Source: Manihot esculenta
Taxonomy: Eukaryota > Streptophyta > Magnoliopsida > Malpighiales > Euphorbiaceae
Assembly (NCBI RefSeq): GCF_001659605.2
Contig: NC_035170.2
Location: forward strand, 22,211,190 to 22,275,189
DNA length: 64,000 nucleotides
Direction: 5' to 3'
The notes under the pieces are model-generated. The model ran no database searches, had not been told where the DNA came from, and saw only the letters and a list, made by a program, of their open reading frames with translations. Position numbers and translations under genes: made by a program. Positions 10,988-21,688 of the stretch are shown here, piece by piece (the stretch's first letter is position 1; each line of letters begins with the position of its first letter).

Positions 10988-12356
10988 CTATGAATTTGTT
11001 GAACCATCTGATAGAGAAGTACAATCTGCAGTTGGATTATGCGGTGAAGATTTTTTTTTGTTCTTCAATGATTTCATCTGATCTTTTATTTGCTTTTCTA
11101 TCTGCACTCGCATTTGCTCTTGCATTTGCTCCATGTCTTGTTTCATTTTGACCCGGTTTTGCTCTAATATTTGTTCAACCTCCTCTAAAGAAAACATAGT
11201 TTGAGAAGGTCCTCCAGGATGAGCTGATGTGCATGAGAAAGAGGTAGTTGGAGTTCCAGATTTTGCAATATCAGAAGATCCAAAACCATAAACCCTCCCT
11301 TTACTACTTCCAGAAATTTCCATCCACTTATTCAAATCAAAAGCAGACTGACTATCACAATTGTCATTCACATTTTCAGCAATGGCAGTCAAATAAGCTC
11401 CCTAAGTAAAAAAAGAAAACATAATCAACATTTCATGCACCATACACAACTAATGATAACATAACAAATAGAAAAATAATGTGATAACGATAAATAAGCA
11501 AAAACTAACTTACATCAACTCGTTGTGATTTTCCATCAATGAAAACACCTTGACTCCCCTTTTTTGTGTGAGTGGCACGAAATAGTTCAAGTTGAGTTGG
11601 TTGCCTACCTAACTTCTTTGCCTACAAAAAAGAAATAATCACACAACACAAGATGCACCACAACACAATATGCACGAATAATATCTACTCATTTATATAA
11701 AAACAGAATTGTATAAATAAAAGTAAGGAATAAAAAAGTTATACCAATTTATTCTCATGAACCTCCAGTTTTATTGAACCACAAGAGTGTTTCGTAATAG
11801 TCCCATCTTTTTCTACGTTTCTATTTGCTTTACCAGCTTCTGATTTCTTTCTCCACTCTGGTGTACTCCAATATGCAACAAGTGCATTCCATATCTCTGA
11901 CCAAGTTGTATTTACCCGAAAAAGTCCGAAGAGCTCGTCTTTTGTCTTTAAAGGTATTTCTGACCAAGTTTTCCATGGAGCAGTGTAGCGCATCTTAATG
12001 TCATTACTGATTGATCTAGTAACTGTGGAATCTAAAAAGCTACAATATTTTTATACATAATTAGTAGTTGTAAGTAATAATACATATTAAATCAATAGCA
12101 AAAAGTTGTATATGACTTACACATTTCCTTTCAATCTGATCAATTGCCGATCAGACGGGTTTGATGGGATAGGATGTCCCAAGTTCGGACCTCTAGTTCG
12201 AACTGATGATGATGATGATGTGTTTGCTTGTCCCCCTAATGCTGCTGGAGTGTGCTCCAGTGTTTCCTCTTGCATCTGAACTGGCTCATCTGTTTCATTC
12301 GTAGAGAGCTGCTGGCTATGTCCTCTACCTCTAGATGATACTGCTCTTCGAGGCAT
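10988..12356 (-). CDS. TnpA-like protein of the CACTA element (Transposase_24 / Ptta family)
   Basis: Four exons on the minus strand: 12356-12121, 12039-11745, 11621-11514 and 11401-10988. All have GT-AG borders, phases fit, and they give 350 residues. Exon 1 is Ser/Gln-rich. Exon 2 holds the family signature WSEIPLKTKDELFGLF and a His/Gly tail (HSCGSIKLEVHENKL). Exon 3 gives GRQPTQLELFRATHTKK, the hallmark 'G-R-x-P-T...LF-x-x-T-H-T' of Ptta proteins. Exon 4 ends in a Gln/Lys-rich coiled coil (residues about 265-320). By analogy with En/Spm TnpA it should bind the element's subterminal repeats. I see no stop or frameshift, unusual for this region. The ATG chosen is the first in frame; untranslated upstream exons are possible. 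Confidence 0.8.
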
Positions 12357-12399
12357 CTGAAAAAATAATTGTCCATTAGTTTCAATTAACAATAAATTT

Positions 12400-13624
12400 T
12401 TAAATAAATCGAATCAAATTAAACCGATAAAAATTAATTTGGTTCGTTCAAAAACCGATTGGTTGTACATTCCATAACCTGTGTCCAAATGAGAAGAAAA
12501 CTTTCTAAATACGTTGAGAAAAATTGAGATTCTTAGATCATTTCAAACAATTGCAAACAAATTAGAAAGTGTGTGACAATATTTGGGGGTGAGCTTGTGG
12601 TGGCAATAACAATTGCAAACAAATTCTAAGGCTTCTTTTTGCTGCTGAGTTTCCTAAAGTGGCTTTGGTTAGAGAACACCAAGAAAGTGTGTGACAAAAA
12701 GAAGACAGAAAGGAAAGTGGAGGGATACAAAATTAGAAAGAAAGAAGAAAGAGACCGGAAAAGAAGACAAACGAAAATATTTATAATGGAAAACTCCTTG
12801 AAAATGTTAAAAGTAATTTTTTATTATATAAAATTAAAACTAAATAATTTAAAATTAAAATAATAGAAATTAAAAACTTTTCAAAATTAAATTGTGATAA
12901 ATAAAAATTGGCCGATTCAACACTTTTAAGTAAAAAATTTACTGCTAAAAATATTCTTACTCTTTGTATATATGATATCCATTGTAGTAGTAAAATAAAG
13001 AGAGAAATAAAAAGTTAAAATTTTTATTTAGATGGGTAAGATGAAATGGCTACTGTTAATGGGTCTGTTCCACACGAATCTTATTTTAAATCAAATCACA
13101 CTTCATTTACTATGAATAAATTAATATTAAAAAAATTTTAAAAAAAATATAGAGTAAAAGTTTAGAATAGCTATTAATATTATGATAATCAGACCCTTTT
13201 TCTTGGCAACCTAACGAGTGAAATCACTCTTGTTGACATCTTTTCTTGAATTATATTTTCACCTTAAACTGCTTATGAGTTGCTAGAGTAACTGGGGTTT
13301 GTACATGAGAATCAGGACAACCCAATCATCTTCTATTTTTCTTCATAAACAAAACAGAGCATCAAAATTGGAATTTAAGATACTGTGATTGATTTTTTTT
13401 TTTTTTTTCATTCAAATGCTTTTCATCAACAACTAATGCTGTGTATGATAAATGATGACATCCAGACATTAACAAATCAATCAATCCCAAGAAATTAAAC
13501 TTATTACAACCTTAACAAATACCCAACACTCTGCAATAAAATATTATTACATATCAGAAAAAACAGGCATCTCAACATTGACATACAAAGAACCCAGATT
13601 TTTTTCAAAAAGATAAAAGAAAAA
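12400..13624. other. AT-rich interior of the CACTA element upstream of the TnpA-like gene
   Basis: No second coding region is seen here. The promoter and leader of the TnpA-like gene should lie in this stretch, but no convincing TATA box could be singled out. Confidence 0.4.
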
Positions 13625-13735
13625 ATTTCATCAACTTTCTTTATTGGATCTTGCACAAACCCATATGATCTCACAGCATAATTTCATCAACTTTCTTTAT
13701 TGGATCTTGCACAAACCCATATGATCTCACAACAT
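13625..13735 (+). repeat. Two tandem copies of a 56 bp unit
   Basis: Copies at 13625-13680 and 13681-13735 differ at only one or two positions near the ends. They lie inside the CACTA element, in non-coding DNA. Confidence 0.9.
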
Positions 13736-13989
13736 CAATAATCTGAAACTGGTAATACCTAATTTTAAATTTAATTTCTATCCTCATATGCAATAAGAAA
13801 ATAATAATTATATGTACATATATAGATCCCTCTCATTTCTGCATACTGCTCTTCTAATATTCAAGATTAAAGGAGAAGAAAAAAAAGCCCCAAATATTCT
13901 TGAATTGAAAAAAAAAAAGAAATTATAATTAAGATCAAGAAACAGCAAATCCATCTCTATTGGCATTCATTAAGCAAAACCTGGAAGGC

Positions 13990-14240
13990 CTGGGACGGCG
14001 ACGAGAGTGGCCAGCGACGGCGACGGCGAGGCGAGAGGACAGCGACGGCGAGGACAGCGACGGCGAGAGTGGCAAGAAGGCGACGGCGAGGTGAGGCGAT
14101 AGCCACTAGCGACGGCGACGGCGACGAGAGTGGACAGCGACGGCGAGGCGAGAGGACGGCGACGGCGAGGCGAGAGGACGGCGACGGCGAGGCGAGAGGC
14201 CAGCGACGGCGAGGACAGCGAAGGCGGCGGCGGCGAGAGT
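13990..14240 (+). repeat. GC-rich GGCGACGGCGAGG minisatellite
   Basis: Irregular units built on GCGACGGCGAGGCGAGAGGAC and shorter GCGACGGCGA blocks repeat about fifteen times. GCGACGG equals the core of the element's subterminal motif, so the array may be amplified TnpA-type binding sites. Long open frames through it on both strands are by-products of low complexity. Confidence 0.8.
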
Positions 14241-14354
14241 GGCAAGAAGCACGAATGGGCGCTGAGGGGCAGAGAGGAGAGGAAAGGGTGGCTGAAAATT
14301 AAAAGAAAGATGAAAAGAAGATTAGGTTTTTTGCTTTTATATTGTTTGCTTTTT

Positions 14355-14520
14355 CTGACGGATTAGCGACGGAATAAATTCCGTCGCTAATATTTTAAAA
14401 ATCCGTCGCTAATCCGTCGCTAATCCGTCAGAAAATTAGACATAAGGTATTCGTCGCTGATCCGTCGCTAATTTTTTTTTTTCCGACGGAAGTTACTTCC
14501 GTCGCTAAATCCGTCACTGA
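14355..14520. repeat. Right subterminal repeat region of the CACTA element
   Basis: Seven or more copies of CCGTCGCTAAT-type and TTAGCGACGG-type motifs, the counterpart of 10291-10625. Confidence 0.8.
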
Positions 14521-14799
14521 TACCTTGTTTTTTTGTAGTGATATTTTATTATTTTTAATATAGAAAAATATTATAAAAATTGATAATAAAAATAAATAAA
14601 TTAATATAAATGTTTAAAATGATACTAATAATATTTATATTTTACTATACTACTCAACATACATAGCAATTAATCGCTATATAATATTAAAATTATATAA
14701 TACCAGTAATTTTTTATTTAAATATTAATAATAAAATATATTAAATGCTGATATATTAAAATTATCAAAATATTTATTATTATAAAAGATTATAATATA

Positions 14800-14843
14800 A
14801 ATAATATTATTAAATTAATATAATATAAATATATTATTATAAT
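14800..14843 (-). repeat. Inverted-repeat arm, right of the CACTA element
   Basis: Partner of the arm at 10227-10270. It lies in AT-rich DNA (14541-14978) without any gene. Confidence 0.6.
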
Positions 14844-14978
14844 ATATTAACATTTAAAAAAGTAAAAAAAAAATAACTGTATTGGCCTAGGGCAACTCAC
14901 ACAATCCAGACCAAAATTTTTAAATAAAAATAAAAAATTAAATATAAAAAATAAAAATTATTATAAATATTAAAATAC

Positions 14979-15033
14979 GTATTTATTTGATAATTATTTG
15001 TGCTTGAATGTGGAGGTTGCTACAAATCAATCA
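14979..15033 (+). repeat. 55 bp direct repeat, right copy
   Basis: One mismatch to 10004-10058. It contains the TGA stop (15029-15027, minus strand) and one preceding codon of the small gene to its right. Confidence 0.85.
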
Positions 15034-15359
15034 TCAGCTTCTGGCACATCAGAAAAGAAATCCCTCCAAATATCACTGCGTAGCAATTTCAGAAAATCCA
15101 AATCAGGAATTGGTCCAGGAATTACAATGTCTGACATCCACGGCCTCTCTGCTAATCCGTTTTTGTTTTCAACACCTTCAGTTTTTTCTCCTTTGGACCA
15201 TTTTGGTTTAATTTCTCTTACGAAAGAAGCCAAATCCAAACCTGGAGGCTTCAATGTGGAACCACAAATTCTTGTTTTAGATCTTGGTTTCTTAGTTATC
15301 CTTGATGGAAAGAGTGCATTGTTGCGAGAAAACTTTGGCTGCCTGCGTTTTTCAACCAT
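15027..15359 (-). CDS. Small basic/acidic protein of unknown family, 110 aa
   Basis: A single open frame from MVEKRRQPKFSRNN to EADD and TGA. The N-terminal 40 residues are strongly basic (KRR, ITKKPRSKTR). The middle has GLDLASFVREIKPKWSKG, and the C-terminus is hydrophobic and acidic (WRDFFSDVPEADD). I do not recognise the family. The ordered composition, lack of low complexity and intact frame argue for a real gene or a recent gene copy. Exons further upstream may be missing, since the protein looks like the C-terminal half of a regulatory or chromatin protein. A codon further upstream (ATG at 15371) is also in frame. Its 3' end lies inside the 55 bp repeat. Confidence 0.5.
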   Translation of the reverse strand: MVEKRRQPKFSRNNALFPSRITKKPRSKTRICGSTLKPPGLDLASFVREIKPKWSKGEKTEGVENKNGLAERPWMSDIVIPGPIPDLDFLKLLRSDIWRDFFSDVPEADD

Positions 15360-16084
15360 GATTTTAAGCAAAGCTGTATTATTTTGTAAATCAAAGTTAT
15401 TTAAATTATAAATCAGAATCCTAATCTAAGAAGACAACTGATTTCCTACTCCTATATGGAAACTCTATTTTGTTTACTGCAACTAAATCCTAAACCTTAT
15501 GCCTTTACTTTTATTACTACTAATTCACTTTATTTATTATATACTTCACCATGAAATTAAATTTTAAAAAAATTCTTTTCAATTGTATTTATTGGTAAAG
15601 CAAGATTTATCTTGTAAAATTAAAAAATAAAAATTACTAAGTTTCTCTCTATATATATATATATTTGAAATGGTAAAGGTAAAATTAAAAAAAGAAATTA
15701 AGAGAAAACTGGTTGATAAGTGTATCTGAATAAATCTGAGAGATCTCCGATTCTACACCCTCAATTTTTGATCCCCATTTTAAAAAAAAAACAGTTATAC
15801 TGTAAATTTATTTATTTATAACTATTCATATAGACCATAAAAAGTTTTATTTTTCTTTCTTTTGGAATTATGCCATTACTTTATGGATTGGCTAAACTTC
15901 TGAGATATGTTTGTTATCTCCATGATTCTCAATTTCTGGTATCCTTAGTCCAAAGAATATGTGTTATTAATTCCATGCTCTTTAAAGAAGGGAAACAATC
16001 AGTAATGGTGACTGTTGCAAGAAAGGAACATCATTCTCACCAGTTATATAGCTTTTCTTTCATTAGATCAACAGTCTTGTGATA
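15360..16084. other. Intergenic region between divergent genes
   Basis: AT-rich, with a short TA run at 15650-15662. It separates the minus-strand small gene from the plus-strand DUF247 remnant and so should contain both promoters. No clear element is identifiable. Confidence 0.4.
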
Positions 16085-17155
16085 ATGGAAGAAGAGAAAA
16101 ACCAATTAGTTAATGAAGTTGAAAGCAGAATTAAGAAGATTATGGATAATCCAGACAAAATGGATAAGCAGTGGATGAAACGTTCAATCTACAATATACC
16201 AGCTTCTGTCTCAGACCTTAACAAGCAAGCCTATCGGCCTCAGGTAGTCTCCTTTGGCCCTTTCTGTGTTTATGATTGTTATATCAGGCCAACGCAGGCA
16301 CACAAGCACAGAGCTGCTGTTCATTTTCTAAGAAGAAGTGGGAAGCCTATTTCGCTTCTTGTTGAATCATTAGCTGAAGCTGTTGATGATTTAAAAGAGT
16401 CGTATGGATATGGTGTTAATGATTGGAGTCAGTACAATTTGCTGGAAATGATGATTGTTGATGGGTGTTTCATGTTGGAAATACTACACTTTAATTCTGA
16501 TGGTCTCAATGATTATGGTCCTGATGATCCAATCTTTAGCAAACATGGCAAGCTATTCATCATGCCGTATATCAGGCGTGACATGTTGGTGCCTGAAAAT
16601 CAGTTGCCAATGCTTGTCCTGGAGAGGCTACTTCCTGTTGAAAGAGGAGCAGAAACGGTAACATTATTGAACCTCAATTCACAGATTTGCTTGATTATGT
16701 TCATGCATTACAAAATATTTCTGTAAATTTATGCAGAGTGCAGAGTATATCAACAAGCTCATTCTCAACTTTTTCTTTCCTAACACTGCCATCCCAGTTC
16801 GGGAAAAGTGCGTACATGTGCTAGATTTGTACAGGAGAAGCCTGCTTCAGCCTCAGGCTTCGGAGAAAACCCATTACAGCATATCAGAAGACGTCCATAA
16901 AGACCATGACAATGTCTATATTAGGTCTGCTACAGAGCTCAATCTAGCTGGAATCCAATTCCAGAAAAGCGAAACCAGATGCTTAGATGACATCTCATTC
17001 CAAGGATTCATCCTCAGCCTCAGACTGAGTAAATATTTCTGAACTTGATGGCCTTTGAGAGCCTGCATGTTCTTGCCGGTGATGAAGTAACATCTTAAAT
17101 CATCTTCATGCGCAGTATCATTACAGACAACCAGGAATTTTTCATGTATTGACAA
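16085..17155 (+). pseudogene. DUF247 family gene, C-terminally decayed
   Basis: Exon 1 (16085-16657, 191 codons) begins MEEEKNQLVNEVESRIKK and carries the DUF247 signatures YRPQVVSFGPFCVYD, HKHRAAVHFLRRSGKP, MMIVDGCFMLEIL and PENQLPMLVLERLLPVE. A GT-AG intron (16658-16736) leads to exon 2, which stops at 17042. Intact family members are about 400-500 residues and end with a membrane anchor. Here the frame shifts near 16995, and the next conserved block (LNLMAFESLHVLAGDEVTS) lies in another frame, followed by TAA. The C-terminal transmembrane part is gone. DUF247 proteins are plant-specific, mostly of unknown role; one group acts in grass self-incompatibility. Confidence 0.82.
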
Positions 17156-19345
17156 TTAGAATTTGTATTTTAAATTTTGTTAATATTATATTCTCTTTGT
17201 TTGAAATTTAAAAAAAATATATAAATAAATTAATAGAATTTTCTTTATCGATTTTCAATATTTAAACATTTTATATTCAGATATGACAAATAAAAAAAAA
17301 CCTAATATTTAGGTAAAACTGAAATAGACCATCATAACATACAATCTCAACGATAATAAAAGAAAAAAAGACTTTTAATCATACCTTGAGTAGAATTTTT
17401 TGTCTTCTAATTTCTTTTTGTTCTTAATTAGTTATTTTTTATTCTATGGGTTTTAGAACTTCAAAAGCTGTTCCTATTGGTTAATTTTGTCAAATTTCTT
17501 CAATAAATTAAAGATATGCTTCATTTTATCCTTGTTTTAGATTGAATAAAAATTTTTGAAAAAATTCAATTCAGTTAATTTTTTATTAATTTTTTAATTT
17601 AAAAAAAAAGAATTTAATTATTTTTAATATAAAAAATTTTATTTTAAAAAAATTAAACTCATAAATAATTTTTTAAAAATTCATTTAAATCTTTTCTTGA
17701 AAAATAAATTATTTCATACTGAACATTGTATATGAGCTGTTAGTGTGAAGGCTTTATTCTAAACATGGGTGGACATTCAAGCATTAATAATTAAGAAGAT
17801 AGATTTTAATCCTATTTTAGTAGCATTTTTATTTTCTAATATATTTTTATTTCCTAATCAGTTATAGTTATTTCCTATTGAGTTTATTAATTAAAAGCTT
17901 TATTTCTATTTAGATTTAATTTGTTTTTCTTATTTTTACTTAGAATTAGATCTATAACTTTATAAATTAACTTTGTTTTTTAACAATTTAGGGACTTTTA
18001 TCCTAAAGTTTTAAATTGAATCTTGTTTATTTTCAGACTTATCAACCATTTGAAAAATGATTTGGAGTTATTTTTGGAGGCCTTCTTCCTTGAATCCACA
18101 TAGAAAAGCAGACTGTTGAAAACAATCTAAAAGAGTTGAATTTTAAAAGTCACGAATAACTATAATACTCATAAAAAAAAAAAAAACTTTCAATAGCGAA
18201 TTAAAATTAAATTTTAAAGATAATAATAAAATATTACAAGTAAAGAAAATAATAATAAAATCTAAAAAAATTCAATGTTCACAACAACAATTTTAAAATT
18301 TAAGAAGACTTAAATATAATTTTTTTAACAAAGATATTAAATAATATGAAAATGTATACAAAAGTTTTGCAAAATTAGAGGGGCTAAAAATATATTTCTA
18401 ACAAAATTGGTAAAAAATGCAAGGGTATACATGAACACCGCCTCCAATAATAAATGTAGTTTTGGATGAAATTTATTATTTTAAGTATTTTAATGATAGT
18501 TTACATTTAAAATTAAATAGAAATATAAAATTAAGAATTATTAGTCCCACTACATAATTTAGAATAAATTTGGCATTTTAGCCATAATAATTATTCTATG
18601 ATAAAAAATAATTACTACATTTGTTTTATTGTGTATTTTTCTTTTAATTGCTATTAGCATAATATATTAACAAGCATCCATATTACAATTGAGCGCAGAG
18701 GAGGCATAGCTACAACCCAATTACAAGGCAACTTTCCTTCTCAAGTATAGCTACGAGATGGGCTGCATCACAGTAGCACAAGACCGCCGCTCACACTCAT
18801 AGTTTGGTATTTTTTTCAAATTCTTCTTTCAGAATTTAGAATTTTGTAAAAAATTAAATTAAATTAAATTATTCCTTAAGATTCTTTTATTTTTAACTTA
18901 AAAATTTTTATTTAAAAAATTAAATTTTTGCATAATTTTATAGAAATAATGACAAAAGAAGGAAATCAAACTAAGATTAAAGATATAAACAAAGTTTTTT
19001 AGAGAGCAGAAACCCAAATTAAATGAATGATATGCCTTCATCCAAGCCAAAGATAAACAAATAATAACAAAAATAATAAATCAAATCCATCGCCTCAAAT
19101 CCACAAATATTCTTTTAACTGAAAATATATATATAAATATTTGAAAAAAAAAAAAAAAGAGTTGTTAAGCCAAACCCGAAACGGTTCACGCATACCTTTC
19201 AAGGCTTTCCAAGAAAGGAAAGTAAAAACACAGGATCGGTAGGCACTGAGAGAACAAGGAAGGAAGAAAATTCTGAATAATCCAGATTTTTATATACAGA
19301 TGTATTAAAGAAGATAGAAATTTAAAGAAGAACAAGGAAATCACA
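17156..19345. other. AT-rich intergenic DNA
   Basis: No coding stretch, tandem array or terminal-repeat element could be supported. A less AT-rich patch at 18660-18800 has no recognisable content. Confidence 0.4.
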
Positions 19346-19540
19346 TTAAGAAATGCTTCGCTTGCCAGGACGATCAGCTACTTTAAGCGTCTTGTCAATA
19401 AGCTTTCGTGCTTTTCTGCTCCGGATCTCGACCTTCACACTCGAGCTCTTGTCCATTTTCACATATGGTTTCTTCGATTTCTTCAGTGCTCTCACCTTCG
19501 ATTTTATTGACTCCACCAGATTCTCCAGCTGATTTGCCAT
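19346..19540 (-). CDS. Small conserved plant protein, probable mitochondrial complex I accessory subunit
   Basis: A 64-residue intact frame starts MANQLENLVESIKSKVRALK and ends DKTLKVADRPGKRSIS. It is very Lys/Arg/Ser-rich and predicted helical. From memory it closely matches a conserved family of about 63 residues in land plants (Arabidopsis At1g67785) that has been listed among plant-specific subunits of the respiratory NADH dehydrogenase; I could not check this. The inner ATG at 19540 is chosen because the family starts there. An in-frame ATT-rich extension to 19561 has no better support. No intron is needed. Confidence 0.75.
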   Translation of the reverse strand: MANQLENLVESIKSKVRALKKSKKPYVKMDKSSSVKVEIRSRKARKLIDKTLKVADRPGKRSIS

Positions 19541-20272
19541 CGATGAATCTCTGTTGATCAAAATAGAAACGAGAGATTTGGATTTTCTCTACCAATCTCG
19601 CATTTGTCTCTTCTTTCTTTTGTGTTGCTCTGGTTTTTTGGTTGTTCCTCCTGTGCTTCTGCAGGCGCCGTTCCTTGAGTTTTTATTCACTTGAAGGTCA
19701 TATTTGGATTTGGATTTTCTGATAATTACCATTTGCCATTCGTTGTCTTCCTTTGACCTTTTTGGGCTATGCTCTAGTGTATTGTAGGTCTACCTGTTTC
19801 CTGCATATTCACCACTTGATGCTGTTACAACTTCCCGTCGTGCCTTATCGACTTTTTAGACATTTACTACTTTTGTTTTTTTTAATAAAGTATGTCAAAG
19901 GTGCAACTTTCTACTTTAAAAATATTTATTTAAATTAAATTTATTATAATATAAATTATACATTTATATTAAAAAAAAATTCGCACACTAAAAAAACTAA
20001 AATCTATTAAATATTATCAAAGTTAATAATAAATCATATAACATAAATTAAATAAAATTTTTTATTATTAAAAAGATAAAAATATTTCTTTTTTTTTAAC
20101 AGGATAAAATATTTCATTTTAAAATTTAAAAATATTTTATATCTAGAATTTCAATTTAAAATCTCTATTAAGTGAAAGAGTTGGTGGCATCCATAGGAAT
20201 TTAACATTTTGTATCATTTATTATTTTTCTTTTCCTAAATATTACATTATAACATAGATATCTAATTATATT
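19541..20272. other. 5' flank of the small gene and AT-rich spacer
   Basis: The pyrimidine-rich stretch 19570-19680 (plus strand) is probably the leader and promoter of the minus-strand gene. Beyond it there is only AT-rich sequence. Confidence 0.4.
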
Positions 20273-20795
20273 TAGGGGAGAGCATAAATCGGTCTGAACT
20301 GAAAAACTGAACCGAACCGATCAATTTCGGTTTAATGGTTCGGTTAATCGAAAGGTTCAGTTCAGTTCGGTTCGGTTAATATTTTTTAATTTATTTGGTT
20401 TTCAGTTCGGTTCGATTTAAACGTGTTAAATAATCGAAAAACAAAAAAACCGAAAAACCGATTTTATACATAAAAATACTGATTTTATATATATTTTTAA
20501 ATTTTATATGGATTTTTATGGATTTTTTAAATATTATTATTATGTATTCAAACAATAAATATTGATAAATTTATGTGAAATATTTATTAAATTATTTTAT
20601 TGAAATTAAAAAGCAGAAAATTAAAAAAAATTACAGATTTTAATTTGAATCGAACCGAACCGATTTTTATCGATTCGATTTGATTCGATTATATTTTTAT
20701 AATGAGTTTTTTCGGTTTTTAATATTTTTATAATTCGATTTTCAATTTTTTCGATTCAGTTCGGTTTCAAACCGAACCGACCGATTGCACAACCG
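20273..20795. mobile_element. AACCGAACC-rich inverted-repeat element, copy 2
   Basis: 523 bp flanked by a perfect 10 bp duplication TAATTATATT (20263-20272 and 20796-20805). It is non-coding, with CGGTTCGGTT blocks at both ends in inverse orientation and an AT-rich centre. It is less similar at its termini to copy 1, so it may be a sister subfamily. Confidence 0.8.
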
Positions 20796-20805
20796 TAATT
20801 ATATT

Positions 20806-21688
20806 AGAATGAAATTAAAAACAAAGGCATGCAAATTGTGCTCCATGGATCATGGAACACACCAATCGCATGATTTAGTAGTTCACTTTTTTTTAATAAT
20901 CATGCAAATTCTAAATTATCACATATGGAATAAAACAAAGTATCTTTTATTTGTTATTAATTAAAATTTTACTTCAAAAAACTATAAAAAAATTTTAACG
21001 GAAAATCTTATAAATTTAATAATAAAAAATATAAAAAAATATTTTATTATTTTATTTATTTTTCACTTTAAAATTTATAATTAAAAAAATAATATTTATA
21101 TATTTCACTGTTATTTAAAAAGAAATAATATTTAAATCTTAGTTGAGATAAAAATTATTATTATGAAATATTAATTTAATAAAAATTAAATGACATTTTA
21201 AAATAGGTGAAATCACATAATATTTTTTATATTTTTATTTTTTAATTAATAATTATATTTTAATTATATTTTTTATATAATTTTAATATAAATTAAATTA
21301 TATATTTTAAAATAAAAATAAATAAAATCATAAAGATATTTTTTTTATATTTTTTTCTTTTAAAAATAACTGCAATATCTCAACGTGTCATGGGACTGCC
21401 TATCATTAGACTTGCGGAGAATTCCATTCTTTTAAAGAGAAAATAAAAAAATACTTTATAATTTCATCAAATTTTTTATTTCGAAATATATATATTTATT
21501 TTGAGATTTGTGATTTAATTTTATATCAAAATAATATTTTATAATTTAAATTTCATATTAATATGAATTTAAAAACCGTTCTTATTTATAAATAATATAA
21601 TAGCACGAGATACTGTCACATACCTAAATTAAATCACAGAACAAATAAAAAATTGATATAAGTATAAAGTATTTTTTTACACTTTTCC
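20806..21688. other. AT-rich intergenic DNA
   Basis: No gene or structured repeat seen. Confidence 0.4.

Larger units (their letters stand above)
10291..14540 (-). mobile_element. CACTA (En/Spm) element, 4.25 kb, non-autonomous
   Basis: The right end, read on the minus strand, is CACTACAAAAAAACAAGG then TATCAGTGACGG. The left end is CACTATCAGTGACGG. Relative to the right end, the left inverted repeat lacks 15 bp between two TA dinucleotides. Both ends carry dense CCGTCGCTAA / TTAGCGACGG subterminal repeats (10300-10625 and 14355-14520). It encodes a TnpA-like protein but no tnp2-type (Transposase_21) transposase. Flanking trinucleotides (TGA left, ATA right) do not match, so no target duplication is visible. 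Confidence 0.85.

Noticed and set aside
14069..14302. Arg/Gly/Asp-rich open frames on both strands
   Set aside because: They are produced by the GCGACGG minisatellite; no codon bias or initiation context.
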